From positions 62,001 to 126,000 of the forward strand of contig NZ_JAAGOX010000003.1 in NCBI RefSeq assembly GCF_010500245.1: 64,000 nt of DNA, in the 5' to 3' direction. Shown here one piece after another: positions 1 through 8,330 of the stretch (positions are counted from its first letter, which is position 1; every line of letters starts with the position of its first letter). Origin of the DNA: Ruegeria sp. PrR005. GTDB lineage: Bacteria; Pseudomonadota; Alphaproteobacteria; Rhodobacterales; Rhodobacteraceae. A model generated the notes under the pieces. It was not told the origin of the DNA and did no database searches. It saw nothing but the letters and a program-made list of their open reading frames with translations. A program made the translations under genes and the position numbers.

Positions 1-235
1 CCCAGGTCTTTTCTCCGCCCCAGAGGGGAAAGCCGAACTGGGGTGAGCGTGTGGGCAAGCTGGCAAGACTGTCGGCGCGGAATGGCTGACCCAGGAGGTC
101 GGGGTTCTGGAACAGCAGCGACCGGCCGCCAAGGGCAACGTCCCACAGGCGACCACCAATGCCGGGAAGCAGGGTGAGCGTCAGCGCGTCGCGCTTTATG
201 CTGAGTTCGCGCCAGGGATCGGGACGTTCGGTCAT
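1..235 (-). CDS. Partial aldose-epimerase-like / DUF4380-like protein (N-terminus only)
   Basis: An open leftward frame starts at ATG 235 and runs off the window edge, giving 78 codons without a stop. The visible protein starts MTERPDPWRELSIKRDALTL and contains LLPGIGGRLWDV near residue 22 and FPLWGGEKTW near residue 69. A conserved glycine-rich turn followed by a GGEKTW stretch suggests the aldose 1-epimerase/DUF4380 beta-sandwich superfamily; this is recognition from a short fragment and is uncertain. It is the last visible gene of the leftward sugar ABC operon, 43 bases after the binding-protein gene, so a role in sugar mutarotation or modification would fit. Confidence 0.55.
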   Translation of the reverse strand, partial: MTERPDPWRELSIKRDALTLTLLPGIGGRLWDVALGGRSLLFQNPDLLGQPFRADSLASLPTRSPQFGFPLWGGEKTW

Positions 236-244
236 CGGAACAGG

Positions 245-272
245 ACCGGCACGGTTCAGCAACCGTGCCGGT
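245..272 (-). promoter_or_regulatory. Hairpin after sugar-binding-protein gene
   Basis: A perfect 12-bp inverted repeat, ACCGGCACGGTT and AACCGTGCCGGT with a CAGC loop, begins 7 bases after the stop codon of the binding-protein gene. No T-run follows on the transcribed strand, so it is more likely an mRNA 3'-end stabiliser or partial attenuator than a full terminator. The same layout recurs after the other three solute-receptor genes in the window. Confidence 0.7.
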
Positions 273-278
273 CAAGGC

Positions 279-1277
279 TTAGATATGTTTGAACTGGGCG
301 ACGTTTGCGGCCGTGATCGGCATCACGCCGGTCTCGACCCGCTCGGGCAACGGATTGATGCCAGCCGCGCGCCAGTCGGGCAGGACCTTGAGCGCGTCGG
401 TGTTCTGCCAGTGCATCATGTGGAAGGCCAGGAAGATTTCCAGATAGGATTTCTGCGCCACGGCCCCGTGGATTGTCCCGTCTTCGATATAGGGCAGCAT
501 GTCGTCGTTGCGGTCCATGGCGACGATCTTGATATCGCCGACGCGGCCCGCTTCGGTGACCGCGATGGCCGCGCCCTTGCCGCTGTCGCCATCGGTGCCG
601 CCGATGCCCACGATATCAGGATGGGCCTGGATCGCCTGAAGATAGGCGGTGGGCGCATAAGACGGATCGGCCTTGTCGTTGACCACGTCGACGACCTCGA
701 TATCGGGATATTTCTCGGCGAATACCTGTTTGTAGCCTTCGACCCGCTCCAGCGTGGAGGGAGCCGGGAAGGTTCCGAGAATGACCTTGCCCTTGCCGCC
801 GATGGCCTCGGCCAGCATTTCACCGCCGACGCGACCGGCCTGCACGCCGTTGATGCCGAGGAAGGTCGAGCGCGGGCTGTTCGGGATATCGCCGATGCAG
901 CAGGTCACGGGGATGCCCGCGGCCACGGCGCGCTCGACCCCGGGGGCCAGGGTTGCGGGATCTCCGGGGAAGATCAGGATGCCGGCGGGGCGGCGGGCGA
1001 TCAGTTCGTCAAGCTGGCGGGCCTGAGCGGCGGTGTCGAAATCGAGCGGGCCGGTGAAGGTGGCCTTGATGCCCATCAGCTCTTCGAGGTCCTTCATGGC
1101 ATTGCGATAGTCCACCCAGAAAGGCACCTGGGTCACGATGGAGAGGAAAACGTATTCCTTGCCTGCTGCCTGTGCCATCGCCTCCTTGGACAAGAGCGGC
1201 AGGCCGAAGGCGCCGGCCAGACCGGCCATTGTTCCGGCGGTCAGCAGACTGCGCCGTTTCACGTTGAGTTCAGTCAT
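279..1277 (-). CDS. Sugar ABC transporter substrate-binding protein (Peripla_BP_4 type)
   Basis: Periplasmic receptor of a ribose/galactose-type ABC importer, 332 residues, a normal family length. The N-terminus carries KRRSLL followed by a hydrophobic stretch and ending AMAQA near residue 36, which looks like a twin-arginine-type signal peptide. The mature part has the expected two-lobe sugar-binding pattern: repeated hydrophobic beta-strands, LIFPGDPATL in lobe one and VGIGGTDGDSGKGAA plus VAMDRNDDMLPYI in lobe two. It is third in a leftward operon after the ATPase and permease genes. The start has the ribosome site AGGGAGAA just upstream. The ligand cannot be read from sequence; a pentose, hexose or sugar acid is likely from the neighbours. 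Confidence 0.9.
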   Translation of the reverse strand: MTELNVKRRSLLTAGTMAGLAGAFGLPLLSKEAMAQAAGKEYVFLSIVTQVPFWVDYRNAMKDLEELMGIKATFTGPLDFDTAAQARQLDELIARRPAGILIFPGDPATLAPGVERAVAAGIPVTCCIGDIPNSPRSTFLGINGVQAGRVGGEMLAEAIGGKGKVILGTFPAPSTLERVEGYKQVFAEKYPDIEVVDVVNDKADPSYAPTAYLQAIQAHPDIVGIGGTDGDSGKGAAIAVTEAGRVGDIKIVAMDRNDDMLPYIEDGTIHGAVAQKSYLEIFLAFHMMHWQNTDALKVLPDWRAAGINPLPERVETGVMPITAANVAQFKHI

Positions 1278-1325
1278 CGAGTTCTCCCTGTTGGATGGTT
1301 GATTTTGAGTACTGTTTGCCGGGTC

Positions 1326-2312
1326 TCAGCCCCGGTGCCGTCGGATCAGCATGTCGAGCGCAACGGCGGCCACCAGAACGGTGCCGATCACGATCATCTG
1401 CCAGTAGATGGAGACCGCGAGCATGGTCATGGCGTTGTTGATGAGCGCGACGAAGACGACGCCCAGAAAGGCGCCGAGGATCGTGCCCTCGCCGCCGCGC
1501 AGGGAGGCGCCACCGATGACGGCGGCGGCGAGCACCTGAAGCTCGATCCCGTTACCGGCGGTCGGCGTGCCACTCATCAGGCGCGAGGCGAGAAGAACGC
1601 CCGCCAGGGCGGCCAGTACGCCGGTGAGCGCATAGGCGATGATGCGGACCCGGGTCACGTGGATGCCCGACAGCAGGGCGGCCTTTTCGTTGGCGCCGAT
1701 GAAATAGACCTGACGGAAGAACCGCGTGTGCCGTACCGCCAGATCGAAGACGACGACGAGCGCCAGCGTGAACAGGACGATGACGGGAAAGCCGCCAAGT
1801 TCGGCCTTGCCGATCCAGGCAAAGCCCTGCGGCAGGCTGGAGACGGAAAAGCCCTCGGTCAGGACCAGCGCGATCCCGCGGGCGATGGACATGGTTCCCA
1901 GCGTGGCGATCAGCGGGTTGATCCCGAGCCCGGTCACCAGAAGGCCGTTGGCGACGCCCGCCACGGCGCCCAGCAGCAGGCCGCATAGGACGGCAAGCGG
2001 GATCGACAGACCGGCGAGCAGAAGCATGGCCACAACCGTCGAGCTGAGCGCCATGACGGAACCAACGGAAAGGTCGAAGCCGCCCGAGGCCAGCAGGATC
2101 GCCATGCCGATGACGATCACGGCGGTCGGCGCCATGCCCACGGCGACGGCGCGGAAGTTCGAGAAGCTGAAGAAATAGGGGTTGATGTTCGCCATGACGA
2201 TCACGATCAGGGCGATCAGCACGATCAGGGTCAGTTCGCGGATGTCGACAAACGCCTGAAGGACACGGCGAAGCGAAGTCGGGCGGGAAAAGTGTTCGGT
2301 CTGAGTGGACAT
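1326..2312 (-). CDS. Sugar ABC transporter permease (RbsC-like)
   Basis: Inner-membrane channel subunit of a carbohydrate importer (BPD_transp_2 family), 328 residues with about eight to ten hydrophobic segments. The family hallmark appears as GGFDLSVGSVMALS near residue 75, followed by GLGINPLIATLGTMSIARGIAL, and late in the protein LQVLAAAVIGGASLRGGEGT, the segment that contacts the ATPase. It begins 2 bases after the ATPase stop and is followed 48 bases later by the binding-protein gene, so it sits inside a tight three-gene transporter operon. Substrate is unassigned. Confidence 0.92.
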   Translation of the reverse strand: MSTQTEHFSRPTSLRRVLQAFVDIRELTLIVLIALIVIVMANINPYFFSFSNFRAVAVGMAPTAVIVIGMAILLASGGFDLSVGSVMALSSTVVAMLLLAGLSIPLAVLCGLLLGAVAGVANGLLVTGLGINPLIATLGTMSIARGIALVLTEGFSVSSLPQGFAWIGKAELGGFPVIVLFTLALVVVFDLAVRHTRFFRQVYFIGANEKAALLSGIHVTRVRIIAYALTGVLAALAGVLLASRLMSGTPTAGNGIELQVLAAAVIGGASLRGGEGTILGAFLGVVFVALINNAMTMLAVSIYWQMIVIGTVLVAAVALDMLIRRHRG

Positions 2313-2314
2313 GG

Positions 2315-3877
2315 TCAGGCTGAGGCTCCCAATCTGGCTGGGGGTGATTGCGTGGCGTCTTGAGGGAGGCCTGCGGCCATTTGCAGGAGGGTGTCTTCGG
2401 TCGCGTCATGCGCGGCGACGTCGCCCATGATCCGGCCTTCGTGGATGACTAGGATCCGGGTGCAAAGGGAGACGAGTTCAGGGAAATCGGAGGAGACGAC
2501 GATGATCGCCATGCCTTCGGACGCGCGGCGGAGAAGCTCGGTGTGGATCTGGAACTTGGCGCCCACATCGACGCCCTTTGTCGGTTCCTCGACGATGAGC
2601 AGATCCGGGGCCCGCTTGAGCCACTTGGCCAGCATGACCTTTTGCTGGTTTCCACCCGACAGCGCGCCGATGCGTTCCCGGATATCGGAGGCCTTTATGC
2701 TGAAGGCCACGATCGCGGCGCGGCTGGCATCCCTGATTGAGCGAGCCTGCATGATCCCGAACGCGGCATGGTCGGCCAGACTTGCCGAGACAAGATTGTC
2801 ACTGAGCGACTGGTCGAGGAAAAGCCCTTCGGTCTTGCGCTCTTCGGGAACGAATCCGACGCCCGCGCGCATGGCATTGCGCAGGGAGTGAAAGCGCACC
2901 GCCCGGCCATGAAGGCGCACGGTGCCAACCGCTCCGTGCCGCAATCCGACAATGGATCGAACGATTTCGCTGCGACGCGCGCCCATCAGGCCGGCAAGTC
3001 CCACGATTTCGCCGGCCTTTACCGAGAAGGTCACATCCTCGAAATCGTCTGCGTGGGTCAGGCCCTCGACATGCAGCACATCCTCTCCCCGAGCGATTTC
3101 CGCCCTCGCGACCTCGCCCGGATGTGCGCCGCCGATCATTTCGGCGACCACGCGCTCTTGCGATGTCTCGCTGGTGGGAAGGGTGCTGATCTTGCGGCCG
3201 TCGCGCAGGACGGTCACCCGGTCGGCGATGCGAAAGATCTCTGACATGTGATGGCTGACATAGACTATGCCGATGCCGCGTGCGGTCAGCTTGCGAAGCA
3301 CCTTGAACAGCGCGTCGACCTCGTCCGGGGCAAGGGCCGATGTGGGTTCGTCCAGCAGAAGGACGCGGGAGTTCAGCGACAGCGCCTTTGCGATCTCGAC
3401 GACCTGCCGCGAGCTGATCGGCAGAGTGTCGACCGGGCGCGACACGTCCACGTCCAGGTCAAACTCCGCAAGAAGGGCGCGGGCCTGCTGCCGGAGTTTG
3501 CCCCACTGAACAATGCCAGCCCGCGAGGGCGCGCGTCCGGCGTAGATGTTTTCCGCGACCGAAAGAGCGCCGGCGAGGCTCAGTTCCTGGAACACACAGC
3601 CGATGCCGAGCGTCTGCGCGTGCGACGGGCTCTCGATGCGGGTGACCTGGCCGTCGCGCTCGATCCTGCCTGAATTGGGGTGGTGAAGGCCATAGAGCAG
3701 GCCCAGGCATGTCGATTTACCGGCGCCGTTCTCGCCGCAAAGCGCGTGAATCTCTCCGGGCCGTAGTTCGAAGTCGATGCCGTCAAGGACCACGTTCGAA
3801 CCAAAGCTCTTGCGGACAGAATTCAGCGCTAGAAGCGGTTTGCCGGGCAGCGCACCGATTTCGGCAGATGCAGTCAT
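2315..3877 (-). CDS. Sugar ABC transporter ATP-binding protein, two nucleotide-binding domains
   Basis: ATPase of the ribose/galactose importer class (RbsA/MglA-like), 520 residues with two fused nucleotide-binding domains. Domain one has Walker A GENGAGKST near residue 50 and Walker B LLLDEPTSAL near residue 175. Domain two has the ABC signature LSGGNQQK near residue 405 and a Walker B region reading VEEPTKGVD, where the usual aspartate is glutamate; a degenerate second site is common in this family, though this exact change is less usual. It is first in the leftward transporter operon, with a promoter and GntR-type operator directly upstream (3895-3925). Confidence 0.92.
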   Translation of the reverse strand: MTASAEIGALPGKPLLALNSVRKSFGSNVVLDGIDFELRPGEIHALCGENGAGKSTCLGLLYGLHHPNSGRIERDGQVTRIESPSHAQTLGIGCVFQELSLAGALSVAENIYAGRAPSRAGIVQWGKLRQQARALLAEFDLDVDVSRPVDTLPISSRQVVEIAKALSLNSRVLLLDEPTSALAPDEVDALFKVLRKLTARGIGIVYVSHHMSEIFRIADRVTVLRDGRKISTLPTSETSQERVVAEMIGGAHPGEVARAEIARGEDVLHVEGLTHADDFEDVTFSVKAGEIVGLAGLMGARRSEIVRSIVGLRHGAVGTVRLHGRAVRFHSLRNAMRAGVGFVPEERKTEGLFLDQSLSDNLVSASLADHAAFGIMQARSIRDASRAAIVAFSIKASDIRERIGALSGGNQQKVMLAKWLKRAPDLLIVEEPTKGVDVGAKFQIHTELLRRASEGMAIIVVSSDFPELVSLCTRILVIHEGRIMGDVAAHDATEDTLLQMAAGLPQDATQSPPARLGASA

Positions 3878-3894
3878 CCTCGATCCTCCCAGGT

Positions 3895-3925
3895 GCTATA
3901 TGACATCTGAGATATCAGATGTCAA
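3895..3925 (-). promoter_or_regulatory. Promoter with embedded GntR operator upstream of the ABC operon
   Basis: On the minus strand a consensus -35 box TTGACA (3925-3920) is followed by a -10-like TATAGC (3900-3895, 19-base spacer) or CATATA (3902-3897, 17-base spacer). A 10-bp perfect inverted repeat, TGACATCTGA and TCAGATGTCA around GATA (3901-3924), fills the spacer. A regulator bound there would cover the RNA-polymerase site, so repression is the simple reading. The inner sequence resembles the dyads at 4725-4768 and 19566-19581. Confidence 0.7.
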
Positions 3926-4017
3926 TTTGGAAAACTGCGGAGAGATCTGTCGGTGGTCCGACATGTCGGTGAGAGGATGTCCCGGGGGCCGTCAAAAGGC
4001 ACCACGCTGCATCGAGT

Positions 4018-4689
4018 TCAGGCGGTGGCGGTCCCTTCGAGGACAATCATGGCGCTGCTATATGCCTGGCGGGTCCGGTCGATATGTTGTGCCAACAGAT
4101 CGCGGATGACATCCATGTCACCCTCGCGCACCGCCTTGGCCAGGCCGACATGCTCTTCGAAGGACAACTCGGTGTGCTGCGGAAGCTTTGCCAGATGCGT
4201 GCGCAACGCCGCGATCTTTCCAACGTATCGGGTATAGCTGGAGGTCAGGTAATCGTTGCCCGCATGGGCGAAGATCAGATGGTGGAACTCGGTATCCAGT
4301 TCCAGGTAACGGCGTTCGTTTCCTGCCTCGCGCGCGGTGCGCATGTCATGAACAACCCGAGCCATGTCCTTGGACAGCCCCTCCGGGCTGCGCTTGAGCG
4401 CGAGTTCAAAGGCGGCGGTTTCGATCGCCTGACGGAAATCGCAGATCTGGGCAACCTCGGATTCGGACAATGTGAACACGCGAGCCCCCTTTTGAGGCTC
4501 GATACTGACCAGACCTTCATCCCTGAGCTGGGCCAGAGCCTCTCTGACCGGGGATTTGGAAACCCCAAGCTCTTCGGAGATTCCGCGCTCGGACAGCACC
4601 TGGCCCATCTTCAGCGAGCCATCGACGATACTGTTGCGCAGGTGCTCCAACGCCAGCTCGCGCAGCGACTTGGGTCTCTCAATGGCCAT
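4018..4689 (-). CDS. GntR-family transcriptional regulator, FCD domain (first copy)
   Basis: A 223-residue regulator of the FadR/FCD branch of GntR proteins. Residues 8-72 form the winged helix-turn-helix, with SERGISEELGVSKSPVREAL as the recognition region and PQKGARV as the wing. The C-terminal FCD ligand domain keeps the four usual metal ligands: Asp132, His136, His180 and His202. It is divergent from the lactonase-led operon, with a large dyad between them, and lies upstream of the leftward ABC operon. It therefore probably represses both and releases on binding a sugar acid or pathway intermediate. The ligand is not known. Confidence 0.92.
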   Translation of the reverse strand: MAIERPKSLRELALEHLRNSIVDGSLKMGQVLSERGISEELGVSKSPVREALAQLRDEGLVSIEPQKGARVFTLSESEVAQICDFRQAIETAAFELALKRSPEGLSKDMARVVHDMRTAREAGNERRYLELDTEFHHLIFAHAGNDYLTSSYTRYVGKIAALRTHLAKLPQHTELSFEEHVGLAKAVREGDMDVIRDLLAQHIDRTRQAYSSAMIVLEGTATA

Positions 4690-4724
4690 GACGATGCCTC
4701 CACATTTCTTCTTGCATCAATCAC

Positions 4725-4768
4725 GATATCTGATACACCAGCGTAAGCAAGCTGGAATATCAGATATC
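4725..4768. promoter_or_regulatory. Paired GntR operator dyad in the divergent control region
   Basis: GATATCTGATA (4725-4735) and its exact reverse complement TATCAGATATC (4758-4768) flank a second inverted repeat, CCAGC and GCTGG. The whole 44-base element is a dyad in which 16 of 18 arm positions pair. It lies between the divergent gntR and lactonase genes. Its half-sites share the ATCTGATA/TATCAGAT core with the operator at 3901-3924 and the one at 19566-19581. Two bound dimers on one DNA face would be about three helical turns apart. Confidence 0.7.
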
Positions 4769-4794
4769 AGCTTTGCGTCGGGAGGACAGAAATA

Positions 4795-5664
4795 ATGCTT
4801 GCAGAGCGCGTTGTTGACTGCCGGAATCAGCACGGCGAAGGGGTTTTCTGGAACCCGGCCGATGGCCTGATCTGGTGGACCGACATCGAAGGGCGCGCGC
4901 TCTGGTCTTTTGATCCCGAGAGTGGGGAAAGCAAAAAGATCCCGGCAAAAGATCGTGTTTGCTGCTTTGCGCCGCGGCGCATAGGCGGTTTGATCGTGGC
5001 CTTTGCCGACCGTGTCGTTTTTCTGGATCCGGCGACCGGCGCAGAGGACCTGATTCACAGATTTGAACCGGACAACCCGGACACCCGCCTGAACGACGGG
5101 CGCACGGACCGGGCGGGACGTTTCGTTCTGGGCGGCATGAACGAGGTTTCGGGCGCGGCCGATTCCTCGGTCATCTCGATTGACACGGACCTGTCGGTCA
5201 GGACCCTGTTTGCGGGCGTCTCCTGTGCAAACTCCACCTGTTTTTCGCCCGATGGCGCGACGATGTATTTCGCCGATACGCCCGACCGCGAGATCGTGGC
5301 CATGGACTATGATCAGTCCACCGGTGCCGTTTCAAACCGCCGCGTGCATGCCGACTTTTCGACCGAACCGGGGTTGCCTGACGGGTCCTGTGTCGATGCA
5401 GAAGGCGGGGTCTGGAACGCCGAGTGGGAAGGCCGGCGCGTGGTGCGCGTCGCGCCGGATGGAACGATTGACGCAGTGATCGATGTCCCGGTCTGGAAGC
5501 CCACCTGCTGCGCTTTTGGCGGGCCCGATCTGGACACCCTCTACATAACCACATCCCGGCTGATGAGCAGTGACGATGTGCTTGGAAAAGAACCGGATTC
5601 CGGCGGCCTCTTTGCCGTCAAACCCGGCATTGGCGGCGTGATCGATGCGCCATTCAACGGATAG
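4795..5664 (+). CDS. SMP-30/gluconolactonase/LRE family sugar lactonase
   Basis: A 289-residue six-bladed beta-propeller lactonase that should hydrolyse a sugar-1,4- or 1,5-lactone to the aldonic acid in the cytoplasm. Visible family motifs are HGEGVFW with the metal-ligand Glu15, RLNDGRTDRAGRFVLGGM near residue 97, CANSTCFSPDG near residue 142 (Asn ligand) and GLPDGSCVDAEGGVW near residue 195 (Asp ligand). The start has GGGAGGA 7 bases upstream. It leads the rightward 13-gene run and sits directly after the GntR dyad. It implies that the pathway substrate is an aldose oxidised to a lactone before ring opening. The exact sugar is not determined. Confidence 0.9.
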   Translation: MLAERVVDCRNQHGEGVFWNPADGLIWWTDIEGRALWSFDPESGESKKIPAKDRVCCFAPRRIGGLIVAFADRVVFLDPATGAEDLIHRFEPDNPDTRLNDGRTDRAGRFVLGGMNEVSGAADSSVISIDTDLSVRTLFAGVSCANSTCFSPDGATMYFADTPDREIVAMDYDQSTGAVSNRRVHADFSTEPGLPDGSCVDAEGGVWNAEWEGRRVVRVAPDGTIDAVIDVPVWKPTCCAFGGPDLDTLYITTSRLMSSDDVLGKEPDSGGLFAVKPGIGGVIDAPFNG

Positions 5665-5688
5665 CCAACAGATCTCAGGAGGAGAAAA

Positions 5689-6723
5689 ATGCAGATTTCC
5701 GTAGTCAGAACCACCCTTGCCGTGGGCTTTGCGGCATTGGCGAGTGCAGCGATCGCCGAAGACTACCCCGTCCCGGTGCCCCTGGCAGAGGGCGCCCAGG
5801 CGCCGATCGCAGCGATCACGCCGGTGAACGAGACCTTTCGCATCGCCTATATGCCGCCGGCGACCGAGTTCAACTATTACATCGCCATTGGCGAGGGCAT
5901 CAAATCCGTGGCCGCGGAAGAAGGTGTCGAGGTCTTCATGCTCGCCCCCCAGTCGGGCGCCGATATCAACGGTCAGATGGGGATGATCCAGGACGTTCTG
6001 ACCCAGGACGTCGATGCCATCATCTTTGGCACCCATGACGAATTTGCCGCCGCCCCTCTTTTGAAGCAGGCAGTGGACAAGGGCATGGCGGTCGTGATGA
6101 TCAACTCCGACATCCCGAACTTTCCGACACCCATCCACGGGGTTGTCGGCTATTCCCAGCGCAACGGCACGCACAAGATCGCCGACTGGGCCATCGAGAC
6201 CTATGGTGACAAGCCGCTGAAGGTGGGCATCATCGAGGGCCAGCCCGGTTATCACTCGACCGAGCGCGTCGGCGGGTTCCTGGACGGGATCGAAGGCAAC
6301 GCGAATTTCGACGTGGTCGTGTCGATTGACGGCAAGTGGAATGTCGAGGGCGGCAACACCGCAGGGATGGATATTCTTCAGTCGCATCCCGATCTCGACC
6401 TGATCTTTGCCGCCAATGACTACATGATCATCGGCGCCTCCTTTGCCGCCAAGGCGCTCGGCCGCTCGGACATCGTTCTGCTCGGCAATGACGGCGACAC
6501 CTCGGGGCTGGAAGAAATTGCCGCCGGGAACGTGACCGCAACCGTCAACACGTCGCCCTTCCTGATGGGCAAGGCGGCGATGCATGCCACGATCGACGCC
6601 CTGCAAGGCAGCTATCCGGGTGGCTGGATCGAGACGCCTACCTCCATCGAGGACAAGGATGGTGCCATTGCCGTTCTGCAAGAGCCCGAAAAGCTCTTTC
6701 CGCTGCCCTCGAAGACGTACTGA
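5689..6723 (+). CDS. Sugar ABC transporter substrate-binding protein (second system)
   Basis: A 344-residue periplasmic sugar-binding protein (Peripla_BP_4-like) with a Sec signal peptide ending ASAAIAED near residue 24. The mature chain has the alternating two-lobe pattern, including APQSGADINGQMGMIQDVL, VDAIIFGTHDEFAAAPLLKQA and late LIFAANDYMIIGAS. A good ribosome site (AGGAGGAG) lies 6 bases before the ATG. It follows the lactonase by 24 bases, and a very strong hairpin separates it from its ATPase gene. It is not closely similar at sight to the binding protein at 279-1277, so the two importers probably take different but related ligands. Confidence 0.9.
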   Translation: MQISVVRTTLAVGFAALASAAIAEDYPVPVPLAEGAQAPIAAITPVNETFRIAYMPPATEFNYYIAIGEGIKSVAAEEGVEVFMLAPQSGADINGQMGMIQDVLTQDVDAIIFGTHDEFAAAPLLKQAVDKGMAVVMINSDIPNFPTPIHGVVGYSQRNGTHKIADWAIETYGDKPLKVGIIEGQPGYHSTERVGGFLDGIEGNANFDVVVSIDGKWNVEGGNTAGMDILQSHPDLDLIFAANDYMIIGASFAAKALGRSDIVLLGNDGDTSGLEEIAAGNVTATVNTSPFLMGKAAMHATIDALQGSYPGGWIETPTSIEDKDGAIAVLQEPEKLFPLPSKTY

Positions 6724-6732
6724 GCTCTCCCC

Positions 6733-6768
6733 GGGCCCTGGTTGCGCGGTGTTGCGCCGCCGGGGCCC
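6733..6768 (+). promoter_or_regulatory. Hairpin between binding-protein and ATPase genes
   Basis: A 15-position stem (6733-6747 with 6754-6768) begins GGGCCC on both arms and pairs with two G-U wobbles and one mismatch around a 6-base loop. It starts 10 bases after the binding-protein stop codon and is followed by TCCTTTC rather than a T-run. It probably protects the upstream receptor mRNA or attenuates the downstream genes. Confidence 0.65.
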
Positions 6769-6800
6769 TCCTTTCAACCCGACATGCAGCAGGTGACGAC

Positions 6801-8330
6801 ATGACGACGCAAGCGGACACACCGCTCTGGGAATTTGTCGATATCTCGAAGGCCTATCCCGGAGTCCTTGCCAACGACAAGGTCTGCATCAGGCTGATGC
6901 CCGGGTCGATCCACGGGCTGTTGGGCGAGAACGGTTGCGGCAAGTCGACGATGATCAAGACGCTGTCGGGGGTGCAACAGCCAGACAGCGGAACGATCCT
7001 GCACAACGGTCGCCCGGTCGTGATAGCCGACCCGCAGGCCGCCCGGGATTTCGGCATCGCTACCGTCTTTCAGGAGTTTTCCATCGTGCCCACGCTCTCG
7101 GTGGGCGAGAACATCTACCTGGGCAACATGCCCCGTTCCCGCTTTGGCATCGTCAACTGGCGGAAGATCCACGCCGACGCGGCGGCGGTTCTGGCCGAGA
7201 TGAATGTCGATATCCCGACAGAGGCCATTGCCGGCAGCCTGTCCGTGGGCGAGCAGCAACTGGTCGAGATTGCAAAGGCCGTTGCGATCAACGCGAAGAT
7301 GATCATTCTCGACGAGCCCACCGCAGCGTTGGGTGAGGACGAAATCGAACGGCTCCACCAGTTACTGCGCGCGATGCGCAAGCGCGGTACCGCGATCCTC
7401 TACGTCTCTCACCGGCTCGACGAGGTCGAACGGATCGTCGACGAGGTCACGATCCTGAGGAACGGCCGCGTCGTTCGCGCCAGCGGCGAGACCGAAATCA
7501 ACGTCGCGCAGATTGTCAGCGCCATGGTGGGCGAGGACATCGGCGAGCATTATCCCAAGGAGCAGAACGCATCCGACGAGGTCGTTTTTGAGGCGCGTGG
7601 CATTGCGACGCGCGCGGGCGTTGCCGAGACCTCCTTCAGCCTGCGCAAGGGCGAAGTTCTGGGGCTTGGCGGTGTGCTTGGCTCAGGGCGTACCGAAATC
7701 GCCCGCGCGATCTTTGGAACCGACGAACTGACCGCGGGGGAATTGGTTCTGAATGGCGCGCCGGTCAGATTCCGGCGCGAAATCGACGCGATCGAGGCCG
7801 GTATCGCCCTGGTGCCGGAAAACCGCAAGTACGACGGTCTGTTCTTCAACTTCCGCGCCAGTGGCAACATTACCGCCGCGTCTCTTGGCGGATTGTCACG
7901 GTTCGGCGTCCTGAACCTGAGGGCCGAGGAGCGGGCCACACATGATCTGATCCGCGATCTGGAGATCTCGACCCAGGCCGAGGAGAAAACGGTCAACTTT
8001 CTCTCGGGCGGCAACCAGCAGAAGATCGTGATCGCCCGCTGGCTGTTCTCGAACGCGCAGATCCTCATACTCGATGAGCCGACGCAAGGCATCGATATCG
8101 GCGCCAAGATCGCGGTCTACAAACTCATCAACCAGCTCACCCGCGCGGGCAAGTCGATCATCCTGATCAGTTCCGACCATGACGAGCTCCTGGCCATGAG
8201 CGACCGTATTGCGGTGGTCCAACACGGCGCTGTGCGACGCATCGTTCCCGCCTCAGAGCTGGGCCACGATGACCTCGTGCGCGCCTCGGCCGACCCCGCA
8301 GAGACACCCAAGGAGGAGGCATTCGCATGA
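6801..8330 (+). CDS. Sugar ABC transporter ATP-binding protein (second system)
   Basis: A 509-residue dual nucleotide-binding-domain ATPase of the RbsA/MglA class. Domain one shows Walker A GENGCGKST near residue 42, signature LSVGEQQLVEIAKA and Walker B ILDEPTAAL. Domain two has GVLGSGRTEI in place of a classic Walker A, then signature LSGGNQQKIVIARWL and LDEPTQGIDIGAK. It overlaps the permease start by 4 bases (ATGA), which couples their translation. It energises import of the ligand captured by the protein at 5689-6723. Confidence 0.93.
   Translation: MTTQADTPLWEFVDISKAYPGVLANDKVCIRLMPGSIHGLLGENGCGKSTMIKTLSGVQQPDSGTILHNGRPVVIADPQAARDFGIATVFQEFSIVPTLSVGENIYLGNMPRSRFGIVNWRKIHADAAAVLAEMNVDIPTEAIAGSLSVGEQQLVEIAKAVAINAKMIILDEPTAALGEDEIERLHQLLRAMRKRGTAILYVSHRLDEVERIVDEVTILRNGRVVRASGETEINVAQIVSAMVGEDIGEHYPKEQNASDEVVFEARGIATRAGVAETSFSLRKGEVLGLGGVLGSGRTEIARAIFGTDELTAGELVLNGAPVRFRREIDAIEAGIALVPENRKYDGLFFNFRASGNITAASLGGLSRFGVLNLRAEERATHDLIRDLEISTQAEEKTVNFLSGGNQQKIVIARWLFSNAQILILDEPTQGIDIGAKIAVYKLINQLTRAGKSIILISSDHDELLAMSDRIAVVQHGAVRRIVPASELGHDDLVRASADPAETPKEEAFA

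Noticed and set aside
159-1988. A 609-codon plus-strand open frame
   Set aside because: It is antisense to the clear binding-protein and permease genes, has a composition of repeated Gly-Asp-Arg-His typical of shadow frames in GC-rich DNA, and shows no family motif.
5332-6822. A 496-codon minus-strand open frame
   Set aside because: Antisense to the lactonase and second binding-protein genes, with no recognisable domain.
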